Origin: Deltaproteobacteria bacterium | Lineage (GTDB): Bacteria; Bdellovibrionota_C; UBA2361; SZUA-149; JADZAE01 | NCBI GenBank assembly: GCA_020852715.1 | Contig: JADZAE010000027.1 | Span: 1-36,618, forward strand | Direction: 5' to 3' | DNA: 36,618 nt | In this document: piece after piece, positions 26,709-35,258 of the stretch | Numbering within the stretch: the stretch's first letter is position 1 | How the letters are laid out: the number at the start of each line of letters is the position of its first letter | The notes under the pieces: generated by a model | Databases searched by the model: none | The model's input: only the letters and a program-made list of their open reading frames with translations | Told to the model about the DNA's origin: nothing | Program-made: the position numbers and the translations under genes

Positions 26709-26719
26709 TTTTTTTGGAA

Positions 26720-26753
26720 AAGGAGAAATTTATATGAAGGAGAAATTTATATG
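26720..26753 (+). repeat. exact 17-bp tandem duplication of a ribosome site plus ATG
   Basis: AAGGAGAAATTTATATG occurs twice head to tail (26720-26736 and 26737-26753). The second ATG (26751) starts the hemerythrin gene. The first ATG (26734) opens a six-codon frame MKEKFI whose TGA overlaps the second ATG (ATGA), so ribosomes could start at either and couple. Confidence 0.9.
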
Positions 26754-27341
26754 AAAGCGACTGACATTCTAAAGGAAGAGCATCAGGTCATACTGCGAAT
26801 GTTGGATTGTTTGGCGGCTATTGTCAAAGAGGCAGACCAAACAAAGAAACTCGATACCGAAAGTCTACGCAAATCGCTTGAATTTTTCCGCGGCTTTGCT
26901 GATGCTTGTCATCACGGCAAAGAAGAAGCCCAACTGTTTCCAGTCCTCGGCATCAATAATGCCTCTTGTTCGCCAGGCACGCAGCATATTCTTCTGGCCG
27001 AGCACGAGGAAGGCCGTGAATATGTTCGGGAAATAGGAGAAAACCTTGAAAAATACGAAAAAGGCGATGCGGCCGTAATCCCACGTATCTCTATGCTCGC
27101 AACCCGCTTTATTGAACATCTAGCAAACCACATCCATAAGGAAGACGGATGCCTTTTCCCGATGGCAGACAGCAGACTTTCAGCGGCCGAGCAAGAAAAC
27201 CTGCTCAAAGCGTTTGAAAAGGTTGAACGGGAAGAATTTGGTGCTGGCACTCACGAGAAATATTTGGCGATAGCCAACGACCTTTGTAGAAAGTGGAAGG
27301 TTGAACCTGTGGCGTCAGCTCATAGCTGCTGTGGCCACTGA
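26751..27341 (+). CDS. hemerythrin-domain protein
   Basis: A 196-residue cytoplasmic protein with a hemerythrin-type four-helix bundle that would hold a di-iron site for O2, NO or peroxide binding. Ligands in order: H11 (KEEHQVI), H54/H55 with E58 (CHHGKEEAQLFP), H85 (LAEHEEGREY), H123 and H127 with E131/D132 (IEHLANHIHKEDGCLFPM). After the bundle there is a tail with several Cys/His (DLCRKW, SAHSCCGH) that may bind metal or form disulphides. The start has AAGGAG at the right distance. It follows the DUF6448 gene by 42 bases. With an Rrf2 regulator next door, a nitrosative or oxidative stress role (like YtfE/RIC or NO-responsive hemerythrins) is likely but not shown. Confidence 0.88.
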   Translation: MKATDILKEEHQVILRMLDCLAAIVKEADQTKKLDTESLRKSLEFFRGFADACHHGKEEAQLFPVLGINNASCSPGTQHILLAEHEEGREYVREIGENLEKYEKGDAAVIPRISMLATRFIEHLANHIHKEDGCLFPMADSRLSAAEQENLLKAFEKVEREEFGAGTHEKYLAIANDLCRKWKVEPVASAHSCCGH

Positions 27342-27541
27342 GTAAGAGTGCTGGTTTTATTGAGGAATCAATGGAGACAGGGAAACTCTTCCCCACGGCG
27401 CGTCCGAGTTCACAGTCGGTCTGGTTGCGTTCTTTGTAGTTTCAAGGCATTATGTGCGCGAGAGGTATGACGGTGTGTTTCGGGGAAGGAGAAAAAGATT
27501 TACTGCCATCGTGCGAACTTAGGTGGCGGCATCTCTATTTC

Positions 27542-27751
27542 ATGTCCGAACAAATAGGGAAAAGCGCCGTCCAGTCTAGAGACATCTGGTGGCTCCTAAG
27601 AGGTTTGCAATGTGCGCTGATAAGCGTCACCAAAGCGTTCCCGAAGGAGCTTGACCCAGCATTGGATCCAGAAGGCTTTGCGATGAGGCGCTTCGTAAAA
27701 GCGCTTCTGGCTGCGCTCGACAACATGGAGAATAAGATTCGCAAGGAGTAA
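27542..27751 (+). CDS. small hypothetical protein upstream of rnk-like gene
   Basis: A 69-residue reading from ATG 27542: MSEQIGKSAVQSRDIWWLLR, then a helical C-terminal part ending NMENKIRKE. The open frame begins at 27452, with AAGG 4 bases before an ATG, but the extra 30 residues (Cys-rich, no pattern) look non-native, so I prefer the shorter form while being unsure. No family recognised. Its last codons AAG GAG are also the ribosome site of the next gene, 3 bases on, so the two are coupled. Confidence 0.5.
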   Translation: MSEQIGKSAVQSRDIWWLLRGLQCALISVTKAFPKELDPALDPEGFAMRRFVKALLAALDNMENKIRKE

Positions 27752-27754
27752 CGT

Positions 27755-28156
27755 ATGGTGGAACGGCGAGAGATATACATCACGGAGCATGACCTGCAAC
27801 GACTTGAAGGAATCGCTAATAGCGGGCACTCGCCGAACCTAGAGCTTCTGAGAGAGGAACTATCTCGGGCAATGGTTGTGAAATCTGAAGACGTGCCTCC
27901 TGACCTTGTAACGATGAATTCAAGAGTTAAATTTACGGACCTTGAAACAGGCGAGGAGTCGGAAATCACTCTCGTCTTTCCCCGGAGTGCCGACGTTTCT
28001 GCTGGAAAGGTTTCCATCCTAGCGCCTGTGGGGGCTGCTCTTCTCGGGCTTTCCGTCGGCGATAATATTGACTGGCCTGTCCCTTCAGGAAAGACGCGCA
28101 AGCTCAGGGTCACAGCTGTCCTCTATCAGCCCGAAGCTGAAGGCAAGTTTGATTAG
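27755..28156 (+). CDS. rnk: Rnk-like / GreA-GreB C-terminal family protein
   Basis: A 133-residue protein close in size to E. coli Rnk (regulator of nucleoside diphosphate kinase). It has a short N-terminal helical hairpin (ITEHDLQRLEGIAN, LELLREELSRAMVV), then a GreA/GreB C-terminal FKBP-like domain: VPPDLVTMNSRVKFTDLETG, EITLVFPRSADVSAGKVSIL, APVGAALLGLSVGDNIDWPV, PSGKTRKLRVTAVLYQPEAE. Such proteins bind RNA polymerase near the secondary channel. The start has an ideal AAGGAG 6 bases upstream, inside the end of the previous gene. It is the last gene before the far att repeat. Confidence 0.85.
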   Translation: MVERREIYITEHDLQRLEGIANSGHSPNLELLREELSRAMVVKSEDVPPDLVTMNSRVKFTDLETGEESEITLVFPRSADVSAGKVSILAPVGAALLGLSVGDNIDWPVPSGKTRKLRVTAVLYQPEAEGKFD

Positions 28157-28385
28157 CGAGAGAATAGCTATCCCCTGTCGCCTTAAGCTTTAGAACGGAT
28201 AATATTTGATCCTACATTCTCATTCCATGCTCACCTTGCTTTTCTCATCGGGAATATGTAGGCCATCAAGTGTGTGAAGCGTTTTTGGTTTGAGTGAGAA
28301 AGCAAAGCCATTCTCATTCTGTTCCCATTCGGAGAAGAGCTTTGTAGTTGGTTGATTTAGCAGCGTTTTCAGTTTGCACAAACTT

Positions 28386-28440
28386 CTTAAAATCCTGGGT
28401 TGGGAAACCAACGTGCGAGTTCGATTCTCGCTCTGGGCAC
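28386..28440 (+). repeat. attR-like partial tRNA-Leu copy at the far end of the island
   Basis: A 55-base copy of the 3' portion of tRNA-Leu (anticodon loop to discriminator), matching 21327-21381 at 54 of 55 positions. Upstream tRNA sequence is absent, so it is not a functional tRNA. The single change is G to A at 28410, in the variable arm. Confidence 0.92.
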
Positions 28441-28501
28441 TCACCACATATTCTTACGCCACAGCGCTACGCGGCATCGACCGCAATCACATGAACCTAG
28501 C

Positions 28502-28520
28502 GGACAGCCAAAGGCTGTCC
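28502..28520. repeat. perfect short hairpin outside the island
   Basis: GGACAGCC (28502-28509) pairs with GGCTGTCC (28513-28520) around an AAA loop. It lies between the att repeat and the porin terminator. No T-run follows. Confidence 0.5.
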
Positions 28521-28532
28521 CTACGCACACAT

Positions 28533-28563
28533 CAAAAAAAAGGGGAACAAAGTCCCCCTTTTT
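28533..28563 (-). terminator. intrinsic terminator of the porin gene
   Basis: On the minus strand the transcript forms GGGGGAC/GTTCCCC (with one G-U) around a TTT loop, followed by a run of eight T. It starts 25 bases after the porin stop codon. Confidence 0.88.
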
Positions 28564-28587
28564 CACAACTATGATTTTTGAACTAAA

Positions 28588-29688
28588 TCAGAAATAACCC
28601 GATACATACATCTGGTAGCGAGTATCCTGTGTACTGTCGCCTTCCTCTGGGCTGTGATCCAAGAAAGTTACGCCAGTTTGTACTTTAAGATTATTACCAT
28701 TGAGGTAACGGTTTAAGAATACATTGTATTCATACTCATCACCTGAACTATCGTAGTTAACGGCTGAGAAACGACCAGCAACTTCCCACTCCTTAGGAGC
28801 AAAGAAATAACCAGCTTCTACGTAGTAACCAAGATCATCGATAGTAGAATCATAGTCATCGAGATCTACAGTGCGCCACATAATTTCAGCAATTAATGAT
28901 AAGCCTTCGCTCTTCATACCGACATCACCGGTTAAGCTGAAAGCATTACCGCTTAACTCTGCTGTCTCAGCTTCTGAATAGGCCCAAGACATACCGGTTG
29001 TCCAACCCATACCACTGGTTTGTTTAACATCGGATTCTGTCTTACGATCGTAGTTATCAGAGAAAGCAACATAACCTAGGCCGGTTAGATCTGTATCTTG
29101 ACCCGGACGGCTCTCGCCTTCACCCTCTGACTCACCATTGTTTACGCCTACAGCATACTCAAGCTTTCCGTCGCTACCTAAAACAGCAACACCGGTATTT
29201 CTGCCTAAACCGAACTCTGATGTAGCAATAGAGTCCTTAGGAAACATTGTCATATTGTCAGTTAGCGGCTGCTGTCTTGTAAAAGTAGTTGACCATTGGC
29301 CTAAACGAACCTGAACAATATCACAGGGATTCCACTGAATCCATGCATCTTTCAACGCTGCGGTATTTTTTCCGGATTCATCTTTATCACCAACAAAATC
29401 ACCGTTTAAGAAATAGGTGAACTGCTTATCGAGAACAGTGCCCTTTAAGCTTAAACGTGCTTCGTTAACATCGAAATTGCTCTTATCCTTCGCGCCGTCA
29501 TTAGACTCGAAAGTATAAGAATTGATTATTAAGGTATTAAGTTGAGTACTAAAACCCTGTGCCGGGGCTTCAATCTTAACACCATTATCATAATAGACAC
29601 GAGCGTCATCAGCAGCTTTGGCATCATTAATCAATGCCGGGGCAGCAAAAGCGATAGCACCTAGTGTCAATGCTGTTGTTTTCTTCAT
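28588..29688 (-). CDS. outer-membrane porin, OprO/OprP-like family
   Basis: A 366-residue beta-barrel protein. The signal peptide is MKKTTALTLGAIAFAAPALI with cleavage near DAKA-ADD. The mature part has repeated amphipathic strands (FDVNEARLSLKGTVLDKQFT, YFLNGDFVGD, KDAWIQWNPCDIVQVRLGQW), including the ArLxlkG and LGQ-type motifs of phosphate-selective porins O and P, and ends in Phe (MYVSGYF), the outer-membrane sorting signal. It is acidic and a little short for the family (about 400). Monocistronic: a good terminator follows, and 289 bp of non-coding DNA lies upstream. AAGGAG is about 11 bases before the ATG. Substrate is not predictable. Confidence 0.82.
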   Translation of the reverse strand: MKKTTALTLGAIAFAAPALINDAKAADDARVYYDNGVKIEAPAQGFSTQLNTLIINSYTFESNDGAKDKSNFDVNEARLSLKGTVLDKQFTYFLNGDFVGDKDESGKNTAALKDAWIQWNPCDIVQVRLGQWSTTFTRQQPLTDNMTMFPKDSIATSEFGLGRNTGVAVLGSDGKLEYAVGVNNGESEGEGESRPGQDTDLTGLGYVAFSDNYDRKTESDVKQTSGMGWTTGMSWAYSEAETAELSGNAFSLTGDVGMKSEGLSLIAEIMWRTVDLDDYDSTIDDLGYYVEAGYFFAPKEWEVAGRFSAVNYDSSGDEYEYNVFLNRYLNGNNLKVQTGVTFLDHSPEEGDSTQDTRYQMYVSGYF

Positions 29689-29977
29689 AAAGGTCTAAGC
29701 TCCTTACTTAAGTTTGAAACTAATACCACAAACTAGTTTTGCTCGCAGACCCGTCGAAAAATGATTCTTCCTTTAAGACTCATTCTTCAACAGGCCAACT
29801 TAAAGCTAGAGACTTGTTATCATGGTCAAAAGTATTACGACAGCTTTATTAAACTTATAGCAGTGCTGATTTCCCGCTAATTAACAATGATATTATTCTT
29901 CATTTATGCCTAGAATAAGGGAATAATAATAATTCGTCGACAAACATTATATGATATTGATTTGGGTATGCAGAAAG

Positions 29978-31024
29978 TCAAGCACTCTTTTTATTGATCT
30001 TTAACTCTATCATTTGCCAAAATTGGGACGTATGGGCCTCGACCTTAAAGGCTATTTCTCTGGCTAATTTGAAACAGAGCGCCTCACGATTAATATATTT
30101 CCCGAGCTTTATGGCGTCTTTTTCGGTCACTATTACTGGTGGCCGAACGCTTATTCTATCCCAATCGTTTTGTGTGTAATAGTGGTGATCAGGATAAATG
30201 TAGCGTTTGACAATCTGTGCACCAAACTTAGACAAAGAATCCTCAAAGCTTTGCGGATCAGCTAATGCGCATGCGACACTCACTTCAGTATTAAGTAGCG
30301 AGGTTAGTGGTTTTACTTCTCCGCTATGCACGTCTTCAAGCCGTGCCGAGCCATAACCAATACAAAACACCGGCTTATCTATTTCACCTAAATATTTGCT
30401 AGGCTCAGCTAAATTCAAAGCATCATTCTTGTTTAAAAGAAGAATAGCATCAGCTTTTTTTACTCCGTGCTTTTTTGTCTCGCGAAAATATCCGGCCGGA
30501 AGTAGCCTCCCCTGTTGCCAGTTTTCTAACGCCCGCGCGGAAGATAAATCAACCATCAGTAAATTTACGTCTCTAGCCAGAGCATAATGCTGATAGCCAT
30601 CATCAAGGATAATGACGTTGCCAAATTTCTGCTGTTCAATATACTGAGCACCAGCGACGCGCTCCTGGGAAACTACTATCGGTATTTCTCGCGGCAGCGC
30701 AGAAAAGTTCATCAGCGCCTCGTCCCCGACTTCATAAACCGTATCCGTCTCTCTTACCCGATGCGGTTTTTTGTGTTGTCCTTTATATCCACGGCTTAAA
30801 ATTACCGGCCGATGGCCACGCGCCAACAGCCCTTGGGCCAAATAAGCGGCAAAAGAAGTTTTACCGGAGCCGCCGGCAATAATGTTGCCCACGCAGATAA
30901 CTGGTAATTTGGCTCTATACTCATTGCAGAGCCCAACCTGATATGCACGTTCCCTAAGTCCTGTTATCGCCTCATAAATAGACGCTAGCGGCTGCAAACA
31001 AGAATATGGTTTCAACGCAGACAT
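29978..31024 (-). CDS. lpxK: tetraacyldisaccharide 4'-kinase
   Basis: A 348-residue inner-membrane kinase that adds the 4'-phosphate to the lipid A disaccharide. An N-terminal hydrophobic/amphipathic stretch precedes the P-loop VGNIIAGGSGKTSFAAYLA (about 45-61). Other family blocks are PVILSRGYKG, VGDEALM, NVIILDDGYQHYALARDVNL (the DDGxQH site) and VTEKDAIKL. Length is normal. The start ATG overlaps the waaA stop by one base (TAATG), so it is the coupled last gene of the lipid A/Kdo operon. It ends in TGA. No clear terminator is visible downstream. Confidence 0.93.
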   Translation of the reverse strand: MSALKPYSCLQPLASIYEAITGLRERAYQVGLCNEYRAKLPVICVGNIIAGGSGKTSFAAYLAQGLLARGHRPVILSRGYKGQHKKPHRVRETDTVYEVGDEALMNFSALPREIPIVVSQERVAGAQYIEQQKFGNVIILDDGYQHYALARDVNLLMVDLSSARALENWQQGRLLPAGYFRETKKHGVKKADAILLLNKNDALNLAEPSKYLGEIDKPVFCIGYGSARLEDVHSGEVKPLTSLLNTEVSVACALADPQSFEDSLSKFGAQIVKRYIYPDHHYYTQNDWDRISVRPPVIVTEKDAIKLGKYINREALCFKLAREIAFKVEAHTSQFWQMIELKINKKSA

Positions 31025-32295
31025 TACTCGAGATAACTCTTAATTATAGCGCAGACTTGTTTTGTCGCGCCCTGATGTTTTTGCCATACGGTAAGGGCCT
31101 TAGCACCGGCGCTTTGCCGGTATTCTTCATCGGTAAGCAGTTTTTCAATTGCCGCCACATACGCGCTGGCATCTTGAACAATTTGCATTCCACCTTGCTG
31201 CTGTAAATCCAAAGCAATTTCCCTGACGTTATTCACGTATTTACCCATGACGACAGGCTTACCATACGCTGCGGATTCAAAAGGATTATGTCCGCCAATA
31301 TCTACTAAGCTGCCACCGACAAAAGCAAAATCACAAAGTGCGTAGGTTTTAGCCAACTCGCCCATCGTATCTAAGAGCAGCACATCTACACTCCCAACAA
31401 CCGGACCGTTGCTACGGCGATGAATGTTCAGCCCATAGCTTTTTAACATCTCGCATATCGGCTCATACTGATCAGCATGACGCGGAGCAATGATCATCTG
31501 AAAGTTTTTGTGTTTATCTAATAGGGCCTTAAATGTTTCGATAACAATTTTTTCTTCTCCGGGACGGACACTCCCGGCAACAAAGGTCACTTGTTCCGAA
31601 CTCATACCGAATTCTTGTTTCACCTTTGTTAATTCCGCTGCACTAAACTGCGGTGCCGGTTTATCGTATTTTGTACAACCGGCGCGCACAATTTTGTCAG
31701 CACTTGCTCCGATCGCCAGAAATCTTTCTTTGTCCACTTCCGTCTGCACTAAAAGGTGGGCAAAACGGTTTAACAAAGGCGCAAAATAATTTCGTGCCCA
31801 GCGATAACGGGGAAAAGAATAGTTAGATATTCGACCATTAATCAGCATCAGTGGGACTTTCTCTTTGGCCAAACGCTCAATCAAATTCGGCCAAAGTTCT
31901 GTTTCCGAAACAACAAACAAGCGCGGCTTAATCCTTTTTACAATTTTTTTCACTACAGAATAACTGTCAAAAGGCAATAAACAGTGATGCGGGGACAGGC
32001 TTTTCTTTTCTATCTCGGCCTGGCCGGTAATTGAGGTCGTCGTCAACAAAACTTTTTGGGCAGGCAAAATCTCCTTCAGCTCTGTCAGCAGAGGAATTAT
32101 TCCATTTAACTCCCCTACCGAAGCACAATGTATCCAAACGAGATCAGTAGCCGTCAATTGCTCCCAACGGCCGGCACCAAGGCGATCTTCCATGCCTTTA
32201 GCCCATTGCTTATCTTGTAGCGCCCGTAACCGCGAAGCAATAATTCCTACTTTAACAACGCCACGATAAAGCACTCGTAAAATATCATTGGCCAT
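31024..32295 (-). CDS. waaA: 3-deoxy-D-manno-octulosonic acid (Kdo) transferase
   Basis: A 423-residue GT30 glycosyltransferase that adds Kdo to lipid IV-A at the inner membrane. It has an N-terminal membrane-proximal helix (DILRVLYRGVVKVGIIASRL), WIHCASVGELN with the catalytic Glu, SETELWPNLI, LMLINGRIS, and C-terminal donor-site blocks LPGEE-like SVRPGEEKIV, IAPRHADQ and FVGGSLVDIGGHNPFESAAYG. The open frame extends 51 codons further upstream, but those codons overlie the msbA end, so the ATG at 32295 (11-base overlap with msbA) is the natural start. It continues by a one-base overlap into lpxK. Confidence 0.93.
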   Translation of the reverse strand: MANDILRVLYRGVVKVGIIASRLRALQDKQWAKGMEDRLGAGRWEQLTATDLVWIHCASVGELNGIIPLLTELKEILPAQKVLLTTTSITGQAEIEKKSLSPHHCLLPFDSYSVVKKIVKRIKPRLFVVSETELWPNLIERLAKEKVPLMLINGRISNYSFPRYRWARNYFAPLLNRFAHLLVQTEVDKERFLAIGASADKIVRAGCTKYDKPAPQFSAAELTKVKQEFGMSSEQVTFVAGSVRPGEEKIVIETFKALLDKHKNFQMIIAPRHADQYEPICEMLKSYGLNIHRRSNGPVVGSVDVLLLDTMGELAKTYALCDFAFVGGSLVDIGGHNPFESAAYGKPVVMGKYVNNVREIALDLQQQGGMQIVQDASAYVAAIEKLLTDEEYRQSAGAKALTVWQKHQGATKQVCAIIKSYLE

Positions 32296-34084
32296 TACCA
32301 GTATTCTCACTAAATTGAATTTCATATAACTTGGTGTATTCACCGTTTTTTGCCAGCAAGTCTTTGTGATTACCTTGTTCAATGATGCGTCCATTGACAA
32401 CCACGGCAATTTGATCTGCATTACGAACGGTGGCCAAGCGATGGGCAATTACGAAAACTGTCCGTCCTTGCATTAAGCGCTCAATTGCTTCCTGCACGAG
32501 TTGCTCCGACTCGGAATCCAACGCTGCTGTCGCCTCATCGAGTATTAAGATGGGTGCATTTTTCAGTAGCGCCCGGGCAATCGCTATTCGTGCCCGCTCG
32601 CCACCGGATAATCTTAACCCTTGCTCACCGATCCTAGTTTGAAACGTCTTGGGCAACGCACTGATAAAATTATAAGCATTAGCCGCTTTGGCTGCAGCTA
32701 TAACTTCGTCACTTGTCGCCTCCACGCGACCATATAAAATATTGTTATAAATCGTATCGTCAAACAAGAACGTATGTTGAGAAACAATAGCAATCGCCCG
32801 GCGCAAACTAACCAAAGTCCGTTTTCTTATATCTAATCCATTTATACTTATCGCACCGGCCGACACATCATAAAAACGCGGCAGTAAATTAACAATCGTC
32901 GACTTCCCGCCGCCGGACATACCGACAAGCGCAAGTGTCTGACCGGGGTTAACAGAAAATGAAATACTATTCAGCACCACAGCTTGATGGTTATCTGAAG
33001 TCACTTCCCCATTTTGCGGATAGGCAAAGCTAACGTTTTTGTATTCGACCACCGGCGACTTAATAACTTCATCAATCGCATCTTCCTCATCGAAAATCTC
33101 CGGCTTGGTATCCAGGATTTCAAAAATACGCTCGGCAGCGGCATTGCCCATCTGGATAATATTATTAACGCGGGTAATTTTTTTCAGCGGATCATAACAA
33201 AGGAACAACGCCGTGATAAAAGCGATAAAGTCCCCCTGTGTGCGCACACCGCTGATTACCGTATAGCCACCATAAAGTATAATGCCGGCAATGGCGACGG
33301 TGGCAATCAACTCATTAGTCGGCGCACCTAAGGCCCCATACTTTTCCGCCTTTAAATAGGTGCTGGTTAACTTTTTATTCTCCGCATTAAAACGTTCCTG
33401 CTCATATTTTTCTAAACCAAAAGCTTGGACGACTTTTTGCCCTAAAATGCTTTCCTGCAAAATAGAGGTTAACCCACCAAACTGATCTTGGCCAACCTTG
33501 CTCAAACGACGAACTTTTTTGCCGTAACGAATCACCGGATAAATCCCTAAAGGGAAACCAAGAAATGCCACCGCAGCCAACATCGGGTCAAGGTAAGCAG
33601 CCGCACAAAACAAAGCTATCATGCGTACTGTATCGCGCAGCACTGCTGCGACAGCATCCGTGAGCGCACTGCGCACCAGTAAAGTATCATTAGTCATGCG
33701 CGAGATTAAAGAACCGCTAGAGTGGCGACTATAAAACGATGCCGACAACGTAAGCAAATGGCTGTTTATTTCGTTACGAATGTCTTTGATAATCGCCAGA
33801 CCAACGCTGGAAGCTAGATATTTTTCAAAAAACCCAATAAGTCCTCGCGCAACACCGAAACAAATTAAAATGATAGGCAACATATAAAGCATCTGCTTAT
33901 TTTGCTTGCCAAAAATATCGTCGAGAATGCTACGGATTAAAAACGGAATTACTCCGTCAGTGCAACCATAAAGCACCATAAAAAACAGCGCCAGAGCGAA
34001 ACGCCCACGATGTGGTTTTAAATACCCCAATAGCCGCCGATAAACCTGACTAGCTTTATTAACCTGCTTATCTTCCACTTTCAT
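32285..34084 (-). CDS. msbA: lipid A flippase, ABC transporter
   Basis: A 599-residue half-transporter that flips core-lipid A across the inner membrane using ATP. Six transmembrane helices occupy about residues 25-300 (ALALFFMVLYGCTDGVIPFL, LYMLPIILICFGVARGLIGF and others). The ATPase domain has Walker A GMSGGGKS (388-395), Q-loop, signature LSGGERARIAIARAL and Walker B PILILDEATAALD. The start is ATG 34084, 17 bases inside the end of lpxB; a longer frame to 34132 exists but overlaps lpxB more. Position between lpxB and waaA supports MsbA over a general multidrug exporter. Confidence 0.9.
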   Translation of the reverse strand: MKVEDKQVNKASQVYRRLLGYLKPHRGRFALALFFMVLYGCTDGVIPFLIRSILDDIFGKQNKQMLYMLPIILICFGVARGLIGFFEKYLASSVGLAIIKDIRNEINSHLLTLSASFYSRHSSGSLISRMTNDTLLVRSALTDAVAAVLRDTVRMIALFCAAAYLDPMLAAVAFLGFPLGIYPVIRYGKKVRRLSKVGQDQFGGLTSILQESILGQKVVQAFGLEKYEQERFNAENKKLTSTYLKAEKYGALGAPTNELIATVAIAGIILYGGYTVISGVRTQGDFIAFITALFLCYDPLKKITRVNNIIQMGNAAAERIFEILDTKPEIFDEEDAIDEVIKSPVVEYKNVSFAYPQNGEVTSDNHQAVVLNSISFSVNPGQTLALVGMSGGGKSTIVNLLPRFYDVSAGAISINGLDIRKRTLVSLRRAIAIVSQHTFLFDDTIYNNILYGRVEATSDEVIAAAKAANAYNFISALPKTFQTRIGEQGLRLSGGERARIAIARALLKNAPILILDEATAALDSESEQLVQEAIERLMQGRTVFVIAHRLATVRNADQIAVVVNGRIIEQGNHKDLLAKNGEYTKLYEIQFSENTGNGQ

Positions 34085-35249
34085 TGCCACTTTCGTTCCC
34101 CAATTCAATAATAATCTGCGCCACGCGTTCACCGGCTGTCATTTCCCCTTGCTGCCTATGCTTGAGCTGCTCTTTGACTAAACGCAGCTGCTGTTTTTTT
34201 TCAGTGCGATATTGCTCGTCTGTTAAAAGCTTAGCGAGCTCCGCCGCTAATACTATGGGATTAACCTGTTCTTGAACAAATTCACGCACAATTTCCTTGC
34301 CTGCAATGATGTTGGGCATAGCAAAATTCTTAACACCACCAATCAGACGTTGTGCAAAAAAATAGGACAAAGATGTTAATTTATAGACAACCATCATGGG
34401 CAGCTCAGCGAGCGCACCTTCCATAGCCGCAGTACCGGAAGCAATAATTCCGGCGTCGGCGACGGCCAAAGTCTCAATCGCCTGGCCATTAATCATAACT
34501 ACCCCGGCCGGTAACGGTTGTGCCGGAGCCAGCCAATGCTCTTTCACTGTCGGCGCAATAGGAATTATCGCCTGCACATCAGGAAGCGTTTTTCTCAGTT
34601 CCATAATTGTCTGCACAAGCACAATTAACAAAGTTTCAATCTCTTTTTTGCGACTGCCCGGAAGCAACGCGACAATCGGCTTTGCCGGGTCTAAACCCAA
34701 ATCATGACAAAACTTTTCTCTATCCAAAGCAAGCGGCTTTCTATCCATGAAAGGATGGCCGACAAACTCAGCGTTAATGCCCAGACCCCGATAAAAAACT
34801 TCTTCAAAAGGGAAAATCGTGGCAACTTTCTTAACGCAGCGCTTAATTATTTTTGCTCGGCCCTGGCGCCAGGCCCAGAGCTGAGGGCTAATGAAATATA
34901 AGATCGAAAACCCCTGCCCGTGTAGTTTCTTGGCTAGCCGCAAATTAAAGTCTGGGTAATCGACGAGCATAACTAAATCAGGTTTTTTTTCTGCGGCAGC
35001 ATGTTCCAGTGTTTTGAAAGCCTTGATAATTTTACCGGCGCTGCCAAGCACCTCCGTTAGACCCATCACTGAACCGTGTGTCTTGATATCAACCAGCAAC
35101 TCAGCACCGGCTTGAGCTAAATAATGCCCCCCCATAGCAAAGACGTGCCAATCAGGTTTGAACTTTTTAAGCGCAGTGATTACCGCAGCCGCATGTTGAT
35201 CACTGGAAGCTTCGCCGGTAACAACCATAATTAGTTTGCTGTCTTTCAT
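34068..35249 (-). CDS. lpxB: lipid-A-disaccharide synthase
   Basis: A 393-residue GT19 enzyme that joins UDP-diacyl-glucosamine and lipid X into the lipid A disaccharide. Conserved motifs: VVTGEASSDQHAA (GEASGD-type), FAMGGHYLAQAGAELL, VMGLTEVL, VDYPDFNLRLAK, YFISPQLWAWRQGR, FPFEEVFY, FVGHPFMD, LLPGSRKKEIE and the C-terminal SGTAAMEGALAELPMMVVY and VPEFVQ-like VREFVQEQV. All expected positions are present. The C-terminus carries a small tandem repeat (GNESGNESGR) in the part that overlaps msbA. It starts 9 bases after the oxidoreductase, with no strong ribosome site, so coupling is likely. Confidence 0.95.
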   Translation of the reverse strand: MKDSKLIMVVTGEASSDQHAAAVITALKKFKPDWHVFAMGGHYLAQAGAELLVDIKTHGSVMGLTEVLGSAGKIIKAFKTLEHAAAEKKPDLVMLVDYPDFNLRLAKKLHGQGFSILYFISPQLWAWRQGRAKIIKRCVKKVATIFPFEEVFYRGLGINAEFVGHPFMDRKPLALDREKFCHDLGLDPAKPIVALLPGSRKKEIETLLIVLVQTIMELRKTLPDVQAIIPIAPTVKEHWLAPAQPLPAGVVMINGQAIETLAVADAGIIASGTAAMEGALAELPMMVVYKLTSLSYFFAQRLIGGVKNFAMPNIIAGKEIVREFVQEQVNPIVLAAELAKLLTDEQYRTEKKQQLRLVKEQLKHRQQGEMTAGERVAQIIIELGNESGNESGR

Positions 35250-35258
35250 AAGATGGAA

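Larger units (their letters stand above)
21327..28440 (+). mobile_element. decaying genomic island integrated in tRNA-Leu
   Basis: The island is bounded by 55-bp direct repeats, one in the intact tRNA and one partial at the far end, 7,059 bp apart. It carries an integrase remnant next to the tRNA, then a methyltransferase pseudogene and two unknown genes, then intact cargo: Rrf2 regulator, DUF6448 protein, hemerythrin, a small protein and an Rnk-like factor. Integrase loss means it cannot excise on its own. The left half is broken in nearly every gene and the right half is intact, which points to selection for the cargo. Confidence 0.88.

Noticed and set aside
28386..28440. Second tRNA-Leu
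   Set aside because: Only the 3' portion is present; acceptor 5' strand and D arm are missing.
28220..28447. 75-codon minus-strand gene at the island end
   Set aside because: Its N-terminal third is the tRNA att copy read as protein. The remainder could be a scrap of a lost gene but cannot be supported.
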